Part shown: positions 33,876 to 45,518 of the stretch, piece by piece
Position numbering within the stretch: position 1 is the first letter of the stretch
How the letters are laid out: each line of letters opens with the position of its first letter
Assembly: GCA_963693315.1 (NCBI GenBank)
Contig: OY856188.1
Span: 202,369,602 to 202,433,601 of the forward strand
Direction: 5' to 3'
From: Diogma glabrata
Taxonomy: Eukaryota > Arthropoda > Insecta > Diptera > Cylindrotomidae
DNA length: 64,000 nucleotides
Made by a program: the position numbers and the translations under genes
The notes under the pieces: model-generated
Seen by the model: the letters and a program-made list of their open reading frames with translations, nothing else
Databases searched by the model: none
What the model was told of the DNA's origin: nothing

Positions 33876-34235
33876 TTTAACTCAACCAGTTGTTTTAATT
33901 GTTTTAATAATCACTTTAATCATTAGTGATTATTGCACAATTTGTTTTTTTTTCGTTTTAGTGAATTTGTATATCTGTGATTATATATTATATTATTTTT
34001 GTTTTCAATAAAAAGAACCATTTGAATTGGTTATTTATTTATTCATATATTAGGCCTAATGTTATTCTTAAAATTATTCGTTTAGTATTCATATCAATTT
34101 TAGAGTACGGGAAAAAATTTCCAGACATTGCGTGTATTCCCATATAAAACTTTTTTGAAATATTTCATGAAATATTTCTGAAATATTTAATGAAATATTT
34201 CAAAACTATAAATTTCATGAAATTTATAATCCCTA
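33876..34235 (+). other. hAT 3' end
   Basis: After the transposase stop: AT-rich 3' UTR with AATAAA near 34007, then GAAATATTTC palindromic repeats matching the left end, and the terminus TAATCCCTA. Confidence 0.65.
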
Positions 34236-34243
34236 AGTACAAG

Positions 34244-35170
34244 TATGTTTTTATCTCTGTTTACACATTTATTACAAAACTAACACGAAACATCAATACG
34301 TTGTCGGAAAATCATAACAGATCATTTATTAACATGATATAGTGAAAAGAAGATAAAACCAGCAAACTGCTCAAAAACCTCTCCATTTAGCGTTTCGAGA
34401 AAATATTACAAAATTACAAATTCATATTTCTTCCAAAAATATTTTAAAAATTAAATACAATCATACAATCATACAAAAATATTCCAAAAATTAGGATAAA
34501 ATCAAATATTTAAACTTTTTCTAAATTCCAATAATATTCCAAAAATTCTTAAAAATTCAAACTTTTCCAAAATTCTATAAATATTACAAAATTATTACGA
34601 AAATTCAAACTTTTTTCAAAATTCCAAAAATTATAATAAAATCAAAAACATAAAATTTTTCAAAATTCTAAAAATATTCCAAAAATTCTTATAAAATCAA
34701 AAATAGAAACTTTTTCAAAATCCTAAAAATATATATAATTCAAAAACTCTATTTTTTTCAAAATTCTAAAAATATTGCAAAAATTATAACAAAATCAAAA
34801 ATTGAAACTTTTTTCAAAATTCCAAAAATATTTCAAAAATTAGAATGAAATCAAATATTTAAACTTTTTCTAAATTCCAAAAATTTTTAAAGATTCTACT
34901 TTTCCAAAATTCTAAAAATATTCCAAAAATTATTACAAAATCAAAAATTGAAATTTTTTCAAAATTCAAAAAATTATAATAAAATCAAAAATTTAAAATT
35001 TTTAAAATCCTCAAAAATTCCAAAAATTCTTACAAAATCAAAAATTAAAACTTTTTCCAAAATTCCAAAAATATTGCAAAAAAAATTATTACAAAATCAA
35101 AAATACAAACTTTTTTCAAAATTTCAAAAATATTTCAAAAACTATAACAAATTCAAAAATGTCCATGTCC
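34244..35170 (+). repeat. AT-rich degenerate repeat block of HINE copy A
   Basis: Imperfect units of about 50-60 bp built from AATTCCAAAAATATTCC, AAAATTATTACAAAATC and AAAAATTGAAACTTTTTC. The same block occurs in copy B at 60400-60810. The 99-codon frame at 34948-35247 is a lysine-rich repeat artefact. Confidence 0.75.
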
Positions 35171-35239
35171 AAATTCATGTTCAATTACATTTACGTCATA
35201 AAAATTCCAAAAAATTGGCTAAAAAAATAAATGAAATCA

Positions 35240-35570
35240 TTTTTTGACACACTTGACAACATTTTTTTGACAAACTTATAATGCCATAATTCTCAATAAT
35301 AATAATAAAATATCATTTCAAACAAACAATTTTATTTTTTTCCAAAAATTGGGTAAAAAATAAATACAAATCTTTCTTTTGACACACTTGACAACATTTT
35401 TTTGACAAACTTATAGTGCCATAATTCTCAATAATAATAATAAAATTTCATTTCAAACAAACAATTAATTTTATTTTTTTTCCAAAAAATTAGGTAAAAA
35501 AATAAATGAAAATCTTTCTTTTGACACACTTGACAACATTTTTTTTGTCAAATTTATAATGCATTTATCT
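35240..35570 (+). repeat. ~140-bp minisatellite in HINE copy A (3 units)
   Basis: GACACACTTGACAACATTTT recurs at 35245, 35381 and 35523, giving units of about 136 and 142 bp with CCATAATTCTCAATAATAAT inside. Copy B carries five units. Confidence 0.88.
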
Positions 35571-35980
35571 AGTTTTTGATCTCAGATACCAATCCCTACC
35601 ATCAAGATTTCTTCAAATTCAATGTTCCTACTCGTAATCACTTAAAATGAACGTTTTTTAAGCCAAAAATATGAAAATTTGCTATTTTTGACACACATAA
35701 TGATATTTTGACACACTTCCGGTACAGTTTTCGAACACAGCGTCCTTTCGGACCTTGTGTATACCTATTTTTAGAAAAAAAATTTTGAAATCGCTCTAGC
35801 GGTTTTCCCTGCAGCGTAGGTTGTGACTGCGGCCGGACGGCCGACAGACAGACATACAATTTTTTTTTGCTGTTTTAGAATCAGTAGGTCCTTAAACGTC
35901 GAGAAATGTAAAAAAAGTGGGGGTAAGAATTTCACTTTGAGCTCATGAATGTAATACTTAGGTCTTTCAGACCGAAGTAA

Positions 35981-37209
35981 AACAATAATTTTAGATGGAA
36001 TAAGGAAGAGCAAAAAGCATCGAAACAATAACAAAAATTTTAATAGTAATGCCTATTTTACAGTATCCTAATTTTAATAAACAGTTCATTATTACCACAG
36101 ATGCAAGCAACGTGGCTTGTAGGGCAGTTCTAAGTCACATTGTCAATGCTATTGACATGCCAGTAGCTTTTGCTTCAAAATCATTCACGAAAGGAGAAGC
36201 TAATAAATCGACAATCGAAAAAGAATTAACAGCCATATATTGGGCGGTAAAATATTTTAGACCATGTATTTATGAAACTAAATTTATAATAAAATCAGAC
36301 CATAAACCTTTAGTATATCTATACTCATTGAAAAACCCATCTTCAAAATTCACAAGAATGCGTTGAGATCTAGAAGAATTCTATTTCGAGATAGAACATC
36401 TCAAAGGTGAAGCTAACGTGGTAGCCGGCGTATTATCACGTATAAGCATTGATAATTTAAAATAACTATTAATGGTACAAATAAGGTCAAAAAGCAAAAA
36501 TTTAAATTCAAATGATCATATACAAAATACATATAATAATTACAATATTGATGGTAATTACAATAATAATAATAATAATACTAATAGTACTATCGATAAT
36601 AAGAAAAATCCAATTAATAGAAATAATGATAATAGGATAATATGATAATAGAAATAATGATCAACGTTGATAAGGTATAAGAGTAATAAGAGTAATAATG
36701 ATAAATATGATAGTAATAGAATGGATTTAAAAACTGATTATATTGATAATATTAAAAACTTTAAAGTAATAGATAATGTTAAGAAAAGCTATGTAAATGG
36801 TATACCAATAATAACAGCAAAAATTTTAAACGAATGTTTAGCTATAAATGTCATGACTCAAAAAATTAAAATTTATGAAAATACATATTTGTATAATCAA
36901 AGCAATATGCAATACTACAATATGCAATGCAAGCAACAAAGCAATATGCAATGCAAGCTACAAAATTTCTAATGAAAGCAAAATTAACGCAGAAAGCAAG
37001 CTACGTTTTATCGTCTAATCTAAACCTCAAAACTTTAAAGTAGGATATGAAGTGGTCTTATTAAACAATTCTGCAAGCTCTAAATTTGAAAAAAAGATTT
37101 TTAGGACCATGGGTCGTGGTAGAGTTTTAAGGCAAACAATAACGTAAAAATTAAAGATAAAGAAAATAAACATAAAATAATGCACAAAGACAATATATAT
37201 AAAGTTTAA
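35981..37209 (+). pseudogene. gypsy-2 pol, piece 3 (RNase H and C-terminus; integrase missing)
   Basis: Resumes gypsy-2 with NNNFRWNKEEQKASKQ, then RNase H: MPILQYPNFNKQFIITTDAS, AFASKSFTKGEANKSTIEKE and SDHKPLVYLYSL, followed by a TGA after RMR at 36364. Next comes FEIEHLKGEANVVAGVLSRI. Instead of an HHCC/DDE integrase there is a low-complexity Asn-rich stretch (36476-36650) and a 101-codon frame. After 37020 a typical post-integrase Pol tail appears (KPQNFKVGYEVVLLNN), with frameshifts. The integrase has thus been deleted, and the element is dead. Confidence 0.78.
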
Positions 37210-37383
37210 AATGGAAGCAGCATAAACTACTGAAAATTATATACAATTAATTTTTTTTAATAGATATACTCACACTTTGATAAATGTATTTACACTTCAT
37301 GCACTAAGTTAACTTAAATCAAACTTAAAAGTTAAGTAATGATTAGATAATCATTTTCAGGCTTAACATTGAAAAATAATTTT

Positions 37384-37400
37384 AAAAAAAGGAGGGAAGG
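37384..37400 (+). other. putative polypurine tract of gypsy-2
   Basis: AAAAAAAGGAGGGAAGGG just after the pol tail region, followed by TACTCAGTTATCTCC, the likely start of a 3' LTR. A second candidate, AAAAAGGGAAG followed by TGTAGCG, lies at 38568-38580. I cannot choose, because no matching LTR copy is in the window. Confidence 0.4.
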
Positions 37401-39305
37401 GTACTCAGTTATCTCCTCAATTAGTTTCTTCTAGTAACTTAATAAAATCAAAATAAAAAGTAAACCAAAATTAATTTGAAAAATCAAAAGAAAACATTTT
37501 TTTTTTCTATAGCAACTGTTAAAACGTGCTATTATCAACTAAAATTAGAGGGAAAAGTTGCACTCTACCATCAAGGGTAGACAAAGTAGTACTTTAACAG
37601 CAAGGGTATATTAAGTATTTTTTATTCGCCTACATATTAAAGTGTTGCTTTATTACTGTAATTTGCGGCTTTAAAGTATCACTTTTCAACTATTTATTTT
37701 GTTGCCATAGCTACGTCCAAAAAAGTAAAAAGCATTTGTATTTGTTTAAATTCTATGAAAGATAAAATTTTTTATCAAAGCAACCCTCAAATTCAAAATT
37801 TCATTATCCAATTGAAATAGTTGTTATCATTTGTTGTCATAGCTATTTAATAATTTGGAAAAAATAATAAATATTTTGTCAAAGGTTACTTGTTCCACAT
37901 ATTTTTATTTTAAAATTTATAATTTTATTTTAGAATAAACAACTTTTCTCAAAATATTTTGCTTGCGGCGAATAAAAAATAGTATATGATGCACGGACGT
38001 AAGCTATTTTGGACTTAATGTGGGTGCAAATCTCGGCTAGCGCCTCGATTTGCAAACTCCACATCCGTCCAAAATCTTTAGCTTTACGTCCTAGCATCAT
38101 AATGTACTATTGATATAAGTATTTTGCTGAACAAAAAAAATTGTTTGTTTATTTATAAAATTCAAAAAGTTATCAAAGCCACCTATACTCATTTTTTCGA
38201 GAAACTGTTTTTCCTGATACTTTTAAAATACATTTATCATAGATTTTTCTTCATTTTTTGGTCTTCTTTAACAAATGCTATAGAAAAAAATGTTGTATTC
38301 CACTCGACGATAAAATTTCATTATCTTCTCGATGCTTATTAGCGTCTCGACTGACGCCTCGACGCTAAAATCGCTCTCGAAGATAAAGTGCAATTTTATC
38401 GTCTTGTACAATAAATAACTATGTTATCATATTGTAAAAAACTTTCATTTCATTTTTATTAATTTCCAAAGGCAATTTAATTTTCAAAAATGTTTAAACT
38501 AAATGAAATTGAAATCGGCTGATCAGCTTCAATTTTTGAATTTAATGACGATTACGACATTCTTTTAAAAAGGGAAGTGTAGCGATCATAAGGGTATCAC
38601 TGTATTCAATACATGAAATGCTGTACACAGAAAGAAATAATAATTTTCAATTTAAAAAAAAAATTTTTAATTGAAAACCGGCCAAAATAAAAAAAATCCA
38701 TATAACATTAAATGAAAACGATGTTTAATTAAAAAACATTATTTTTTTGGTCTTTTGAAAATGGTTCTTAAATATTTTTTTTAACTCTAATGGTTAGATT
38801 TTTGAAAAAACCTTTAAAATTTAAATAAAACGGTAAATAAATCAAAAAAAGTATGTTTTAAAATTAAAAACTTTTGTTTTTACGTTAAAGCTTTTAAAAT
38901 AAATATGTTTCTTTTGATTTAACAAACAATATTTTTAAATCAAAATCATTTTTTGTTGTAATAAAAATTTGTACTTTTAGAACTAAAACTTTTTTTTGGT
39001 TTCAATGTTTAAAATTTTAAAATGAAAACCAAAATCATTATTTTTGTCCCGAAATATATTTCATCAGATTTCGTCAAATTTTGTCATGTTTTGTCGTAAC
39101 CATCCTCAATTTAATGATTAATACAAGTGAACGTGGTATAGTTTTTTTACATATAATTAGTGTTGTAACATATAAAGAAAATAGTTAAAAATTTTAAAAG
39201 ATAACAAAAATAGTGACAAATAATTAAAAGAACTGTTTTAAGAAAATATTCGCTTTAATTATTGAATCAAATTCAATTTTTTTGAAGGATTTTTCGCCTA
39301 ACTGT
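37401..39305. other. unassigned AT-rich region, possibly gypsy-2 LTR remnants
   Basis: No gene found. It holds two long imperfect hairpins. One lies at about 37990-38100, where GTAAGCTATTTTGGAC and GATTTGC blocks pair with their inverses. The other lies near 38330-38400 (AGCGTCTCGACTGACGCCTC). A stretch of poly-A/T-rich sequence at 38625-39060 follows a CACAGAAAGAAATAATAATT start and may be a decayed MITE. Confidence 0.35.
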
Positions 39306-40228
39306 AAGTAGGGCTGGGTGATATTTAAAAAATTATAGATAATATCGATATCAAAAAAATATCGGTAAAACCGATATATGGATAATTATTGATGCATCGA
39401 TAAAAATCGATAAATATCGATAATATCGATATATCGGTGATGTCGATTTTATCGGTATTATCGATATTATTGAAATATCGATCTTATCGATATATTTTAC
39501 ATATAAGCAAATGTAACTAAAATTTTGTGATATTTTTCACACTTTAAACCTATATAATTTTATTATGTAATAATCCTGTTTAATGCCGGAAAAAAATATC
39601 GATATTTATATCAATAGTTATTGATCTATCGATATATCGATGATCTTGATAGTATCGATTAATCGACATGTACACAATATCGAAATATCGATACATCGAT
39701 ATTAATCGATATTTATTGGTATTTATCGATGTTGATCGATATTTATCGATAATATCGAAAACTGATAATATCGGAATATCGATAAATATCGATATTATCG
39801 ATGCATCGATATTTCGATATTGTGTACATATCGATTAATCGGTACTATCAAGATCATCGATATATCGATAGATCAATAACTATTGATATAAATATCGATA
39901 TTTTTTTCCGGCAATAAAGAGGATTATTACATAATAAAATTAAATAGGTTTAAAGTGTGAAAAATATCACAAAATTTTAGTTACATTTGCCTATATTTTT
40001 ATATTAATGCAAACGCAAATCCTTAAATATCTCAATGTATGAAAAAATGGACTTAAACCACTTTAAAAAAACGGTTCATATCGATGATATAGATTTATCG
40101 ATAATATCGATATTTTGATAATATCGATAATATCGATATATCGATGTACCGATATTATCGATATATCGATATTATCGAAATTATCGATGTATCGATATAT
40201 TATAATCCGATATCGATATTCGATATTT

Positions 40229-43200
40229 TTGTTTTTTTTAATAAGAAGTGTTGTGTAGGAGGAATTTCAAAATGTGTCACAACAACACATAGACACCCTT
40301 TAAGACGTAGGTCCCACAACAACATGCGTCTTGAGGTATAGGTGGACGCTTTTTTTAAATCTTTGTGGATTGAAGGCACTCGAGACTATTGATTCGGGCA
40401 AAGCATTCCATGTGTACGATGTACGCACAAAGAAATCTCTTTGCATTCTATTACTATGACAGTGAGTAATCTCGCAAGTTCGACCGCCCGCACAAACCGA
40501 TTGACGAGTAAAACGGGGAAAAACATATGTCTGAGGCATTATGGACCTGATTTCATCCGAGCACTGCTGGTGACGATATTTATAAAAAACAACGAGATCA
40601 GCAACAGTGCGACGATGTTGCAGGGAATCAAGATCTAATGTTAAATCTCGATCACCAACAATTCGTATAGCTCGCTTTTGAACAGAGTCCAAAAGAGCCA
40701 GGATAGTAACAGATGCAGCGCCCCAAACTTGACAACAATACTCCATACAGGGACGAATATAGGACTTATAAATGTGGAGTAATTGATGCGAAGTAAAATA
40801 TTTTTTACATCTATTGAGGAGGCCGAGTTTTCTTGACGCGCTCTTTGTAATGGCCATTATATGATCGTTCCAGAGTAAGTCATAGGATATTGTGACTCCC
40901 AATAAACGAATGCTTTCACATTCGTCTATTTGGTTGTCACACATATTAATTGAAATATCGTTGGGAAACTCGGTCTTTGACCTGGAAACAATCAATAGCT
41001 GTGTTTTGGTGGAATTAAAATTGACCAAATTTTTGTCACCCCAATCGGCGACTTTTTTTAGGTCCTCGTTTACATTTATGGCAGCATCTCTCCGGACGGG
41101 ATTTATTCGTTCATGCATTTTACCCTATGAAGATAGGGGGACGAATGACTTGTGCAGTGTACTATCATCTGCAAAACTATTTATTGGGTTACTGGTGATT
41201 TGCAACAGTTCGTTGATATAAATTAAAAATGAAGTGGGAGATAAAACTGAGCCTTGGGGTACACCAGCGGTTATTAATTTAGACTCAGAAAAAAAGCCAT
41301 ATATAGATACCGAGATGTATCGGTTAGACAGAAAATTTTGAATCAACTTCACGACTGCGGGATGAAAACCGTACGCAACGAGCTTGTTGATCAAGTTGGC
41401 ATGCCAAATTCGATCAAATGCTTTTGAGATGTTCAATGCGATCACGTACGTTTCACCACCTTTCTCAAGTATGCTATTCCAAAGATGTGCCATATAGTTC
41501 AATAGATCGGTTGTTGATCTTTTGTTTCTAAAACCGTATTGGCTGTCAGATATCAAATGGTTGTCTTCCAAAAATTTGGATATGAGTGAATTAATATAGT
41601 GCTCGTATATTTTAGACATGACTGGGAGTAAGGCTATTGGTCTATAATTTGAAATATCACATTTCGTTCCTTTTTTTGGGACAGGCTGGACATTGGCCAA
41701 CTTCCAGCAGGATGGATAAATACCAGATTTATAGGATTTATAAAATATTTTGGTGAGGGTTGGTGCAAGTTCTTTTGAAAATGTTTTTAGAATAACTGGA
41801 GGAATGTTGTCCAGGTACCAGAAGCTTTGTTGTTGTTTTACCCCCTTAAAAGTTTTTCGACAATTTTGGGTTTGAAATGTAATTGTTTCATATTAACTCC
41901 TGAAGACTGGATTTGGGGAATTTCTTTAGGAGTTTCTAAAACTGTCGAATTTGAAGCAAAGCGTTCCGCGAACAATGTAGCCTTCCTTGCAGGGTCAGTA
42001 ACGATTGAGTCACCATCAATGATAGGAGGGATAGAAGATTTAGTACCACAATTTAAAGAATTAATGGCACTGTAAAAACTTTTGTCAGAAATTGACATAC
42101 TCGAACGTTTTGCCGCTTTCGCTCTGTCAATCTCTGCTCTTTCGTTTTCAATTATCTGGTTTGATATTTTATTAGCCTTTAAATATTGGGATCGATTAAC
42201 AGAGTTCTTTTTATGTATCCAAATATTAAATAATCTACGTTTGTTTCTAAGAGCCAATTTGGCTGCTTTCGAAAACAAATATTTTTGTTGGGGCTTCATT
42301 ATTGAAAAGGGAACGAATTTGTTAATGCCGAATTGAATGGTTTCAGTAAAGTTTTGAGCAGAAACACCTACATCGTCAGTATAAAAACAATGACGGAGAC
42401 CATTGGTGTCCATTTTTGAAAAGTGAAACATTTTACGGGATTTGGGAACTCTAGTTTGTAGCAAATCAGTTTTGATAACTGATGTGATTAGATAATGGTC
42501 AGAATTTCCAATACCACCCTTATCGACATCGACACTCGTAATATCTGGCATAGATGTGAGATAAAGGTCTAAGAGAAAACTTTTATCACCGCCATTACGA
42601 GGAGTGAAAGTTGGGCTTTTTACAATCTGCGTTAGGTCGTGCGATGCAGCAAATATTTCTGCCCTCCTTCCATTGTTGTCGTCGTCGTCATTTGGCAAAT
42701 TCCAACCACGATTTGTTGTGGACGTTGAAGTCACCGATAACGATAACCTCACAACTTTGAAATTGTGCTCTAATTTCGTCGACAACATTAGTCAAATCAT
42801 TAAAAAAAATTGGGATTATGTTTGTTTGGGGACCGGTATAGAGCTATTGTGAAAAAAGAAATTTCAGGTAGACAAACCTTTAATACTACTGTACTGTAGC
42901 CATCACCATGTACTTCATAATTTGGTAAGCGTTTATATGCAACACTCTCATGAATGTATGCACATACACCTTGATGAAGTTTAAAAGCTGATTCAAGCCT
43001 ATATTTGGGATTTAGTGTTAAGTCATAGCGATAGTTTTCAGAAGCTTGTGTTTCTGTAAGAAAAAGAATATGCGGTTGGTCGTGCTCGATATGATGTTGC
43101 ACGGCGTCCCGGTTGGCATTCAATCCACAAATATTTTGAATGTGTATTTTAAAAAGTTTTTTATCAAATGTGATAGTCATTTGATCAAAATATAATTTGT

Positions 43201-43651
43201 TTTAAAAATGGGTAACTAAACAATAAATCCTATCATATAATAAAATATGACATAGGCCAATATTTCATGATAGGATGTAAGAAATAATAAACAGGTGAAA
43301 ACAAAGTTTTTAAAAAATTTAAAAGGTTACTAAAATATTTATCCATATTGTTCCCACGAGTTTAGACGCAATAAAGGTCACCAACAGGCCTTCGTCTATA
43401 CCTGTTAGAAGTCTATATACAACTGGGGGCGACAGGTGCCCAGAGGATGGTACTTTTGTGGTTTGACCCTGCAAGAGTCCTCTCTAGTGTGTACCCACCA
43501 GGGGGTGCTAATAAGGGAGCACCTTCCCGCGACCCGGGCGGCTAAGCCAAGGTCCCCGTTTCCGCTAGACATGACAACAGGTTTACGGTTTGCAATAGCA
43601 GGCTAGAGCCCACTATCAGACCAGTCTAATCAGACCAGTGACCCTTGAGGC
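40229..43651 (-). mobile_element. CR1/L2-jockey-group non-LTR retrotransposon, 3.4 kb
   Basis: Flanked by CGATATTT at 40221-40228 and 43652-43659, copies of the host palindrome sequence, so the target duplication is about 8 bp. The T-run at 40231-40239 is the 3' tail on the minus strand. A GC-rich 5' UTR (about 43360-43640) precedes the endonuclease-RT frame. No RNase H domain follows RT, unlike the element at 13411-17766. Confidence 0.85.
40300..43180 (-). pseudogene. non-LTR endonuclease-RT, broken by frameshifts and a stop
   Basis: Four minus-strand frames form one protein. The endonuclease begins at 43180 (IHIQNICGLNANRDAVQHHI, FLTETQASENYRYD). The frame shifts at a T8 run near 42800, reads the GDFNVHNKSW motif, and shifts again near 42690 to SPTFTPRNGGDKSFLLDLYL and NSDHYLITSV. 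A further shift near 41835 leads to RT: ISNYRPIALLPVMSKIYEHY, ALNISKAFDRIWHANLI, AGVPQGSVLSP and the catalytic FADD. An in-frame TAG lies near 41125. The thumb and tail follow (LLGVTISYDLLWNDHI, YKSYIRPCMEYCCQVWG, then FFVRTSYTWNALPESIV) and end at 40300. It is dead but nearly complete. Confidence 0.88.
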
Positions 43652-43692
43652 CGATATTTATCGATATATCGATAGTCTTTCCCGACCCTAAT

Positions 43693-44399
43693 GGTAAGTA
43701 TACAAGTTTTGTAATATGCTTCATTTTTGGAATGTTTCGATTCTTCGAAGTTGTATCTTCACAATTTTAATTATTGTTGAAGTGAAAACTTCTTTTGGCG
43801 CATCACACACAGATTTTTCCGTAGGTAGTAAATTAAACTGATTCGTCAGCATTTTTATTATTTATCAATTTATCAATCTATCATTTCTTAACGTTTCAAA
43901 TTGCGTTGTGGATATCGTGCTCGACTGATGTGCTGTAGGTTGTGAGTTCAACTCCTGGTATGGTCCATATTTTTTTATTGTTTTTTTTTCATTTTTATTC
44001 AATACATTTTAAAATTATTTTTTTTTATTTATGAATTCATAAAAATAATAAAAATGTCTATACGAATTTTAAAAAATTGATCTATAACGCAGTTTTTTAA
44101 AGTTATATTGCTACTGTCTTTTGCAATTTGCATTTGAATCATCATGCTAAATAAATATTGAATATATGTATATAAAATTGAAAGTATGTATGGCTGTTTA
44201 TCCTTTATGCATTAATACATTAATTATCATGACAATTATAAAGTTGTTGTGTACGCTTAATTTTTGCTTTTTATTTAACTATCGTTTTAACGGTAGTTTG
44301 CTTTGATCAATGTTTTTTGTTGAACATAAAAAAAATAAAATAACGTAAGAAAGATAGTATAGCCTGAAGGCTGAAACAATTACATTTGTATATCAAAAT
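43693..44399. other. unassigned AT-rich sequence
   Basis: No gene found. A stretch at 43917-43975 looks superficially tRNA-like (GAGTTCAACTCC followed by a T-run), but its arms do not pair. Confidence 0.4.
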
Positions 44400-44945
44400 T
44401 ATATTAGACTAAGAGCCCGCGACGGCCAGACCTTCGTTATTTTATAAAAGCTGAAAGTTTCTCTGCGCATACCCCCTACTCAGGTAGGAACGATTAGCGA
44501 CATATGAAGTTTGGATCATGGTGGCTTTGGCAGGGAGCAGGTAACAAAGGGGCATGTTTCATGAAAGTTATATATTCTTCGGGATAGTATTAGAAATCAC
44601 GTCACCCATTGTCAGACACTTACTATCGTGGAAACCACCTGCCAGACACCCTTAAACTGTAACAAATTGATAAAGTTTAAGGGTGTCTGGCAGGGGGTTA
44701 CCATGATAGTAAGTGTCTGACAATGGGTGACGTGACTTCTAATACTATCCCGAAGAATATATAAAAAATTACCTTTTATACTTTCACGAAACTTTGGTGG
44801 CCCCTTTGTTACCTGCTCCCTGCCAAAGCCACCATGATCCAAACTTCATATGTCGCTTATCGTTCCTACCTGAGTAGAGGGTATGCGCAGAGAATCTTTC
44901 AGCTTTTATAAAATTACGAAGATCTGGCCGTCGCGGACCAGTATG
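44400..44945. mobile_element. palindromic MITE, about 540 bp
   Basis: Arms 44411-44653 and 44684-44940 are near-perfect inverses around a 30-bp loop. Outer blocks CCGCGACGGCCAGA and TCTGGCCGTCGCGG; inner blocks AGGGTGTCTGGCAG and CTGCCAGACACCCT. GC content is clearly above the flanks. The frame at 44612-44842 is one arm read through. Duplicated target not resolved. Confidence 0.85.
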
Positions 44946-45245
44946 ACCAATAAGCAATGAAATATAAATCTCGAATAAACAGCCGTCATATTACTCTGTA
45001 TGGGGTTATTAATCATTGAGGAAGACTGTGCGTTACAGGATCGAGGGATATGGCAATTACATTTTAGTTTTATTTCTGATTTTTTTTTTCATACAAATCT
45101 GCGATTTACTTTTTATTTTGTTTTTACTGCCTCTATCTTATCATGAAATATGTCTAATTTTTTATATATCATAGGATTTATTGATAAATTAGGCATTCCT
45201 CAAAAAACAGAAAAAACTGCATCCGTCAATACTTTAGACATGATA

Positions 45246-45452
45246 CAAAGAATAATAAGATGTGCTCGCAACTTTTTTTCTTTATTTTCTCTTTCTTCGC
45301 GTGACGTTACTAGGTGCCAAAATATAGCCAATTTTATATTTTGTTGTTGTTAGTTCTACTTGTAAAATATCACGCAGTGACGTCACACAAATAAAAGAGT
45401 GAGAAAAAAACGAGCTGTCTAGCATATCTAATTATTCTTTGTATCATGACTT
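45246..45452. mobile_element. short MITE with ATGATACAAAGAATAAT ends
   Basis: CATGATACAAAGAATAATAAG near 45239-45260 is mirrored by AATTATTCTTTGTATCATG near 45430-45450. The interior contains GTGACGTTAC and GTGACGTCACAC motifs (inverted). About 210 bp, non-coding. Confidence 0.7.
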
Positions 45453-45518
45453 TAGAACGCATAACGTTGTAAGACTTAGGTTTTAAAAGGTTTCTTTTTG
45501 TTGTTGTGATGCATATTG

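Larger units (their letters stand above)
18537..34235 (+). mobile_element. hAT DNA transposon (large, carries five nested insertions)
   Basis: Flanked by AGTACAA(C/G) at 18529-18536 and 34236-34243, a typical 8-bp hAT target duplication. The ends are TAGTGATTA on the left (18539) and TAATCCCTA on the right. Subterminal regions on both sides are filled with GAAATATTTC/GAAACATTTC repeats in both orientations. Inside is a BED-finger hAT transposase gene (27088-33875). Removing the nested elements (18551-18936, 19341-26480, 27494-28130, 30011-33826) leaves a hAT of roughly 4 kb. Confidence 0.82.
18380..35980. mobile_element. Helentron-like (HINE) element copy A, split by the hAT element
   Basis: Ends match copy B at 60175-61920. 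The start reads ATATGRARGGGCTGAA followed by a CTCACAGCTCTGAG hairpin. Subterminal inverted repeats are ACTTCCGTCTG (18420) and TCAGACCGAAGT (35967). The 3' end has a GGTCTTTCAGACC hairpin followed by GAAGTAA. Internal AT-rich and 140-bp minisatellite repeats lie at 34260-35560. These are the hallmarks of non-autonomous Helentrons (short subterminal inverted repeats, 3' hairpin, central tandem repeats); no Rep/helicase is present. Only 18380-18536 and 34236-35980 belong to this element; the rest is the nested hAT insertion. Confidence 0.65.
39306..43692. mobile_element. TATCGATA-rich palindromic MITE, split by a non-LTR element
   Basis: Left end GGGCTGGGTGATATT near 39309; right end CTTTCCCGACCC near 43692, beyond the nested non-LTR element (40229-43651). 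The rest is a large palindrome centred near 39755: the block with CAATAGTTATTGATC and the block GTGAAAAATATCACAAAATT appear in both orientations. It contains dozens of ATCGAT cores, many as TATCGATA. Non-coding. Confidence 0.75.

Noticed and set aside
34948..35247. 99-codon lysine-rich frame
   Set aside because: Translation of AAAATTCCAAAAATATT repeats in the Helentron-like element.
35240..35570. Regularly spaced repeats considered as a CRISPR array
   Set aside because: Units of about 140 bp are repeated whole, with no unique spacers; the genome is eukaryotic.
35638..36034. Frames containing CLSVGRPAAVTT (also at 61589-61971)
   Set aside because: Part of the 3' region of both Helentron-like copies; the CAGACAGACATACA stretch creates pseudo-protein, with no consistent start.
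41827..42852. Plus-strand frames of about 82-84 codons
   Set aside because: Antisense shadows of the broken minus-strand endonuclease-RT gene.
43917..43975. tRNA-like sequence GAGTTCAACTCC followed by a T-run
   Set aside because: It resembles a B box with a Pol III terminator, but the T and acceptor stems do not pair and there is no clear A box or anticodon arm. At most a decayed SINE head.
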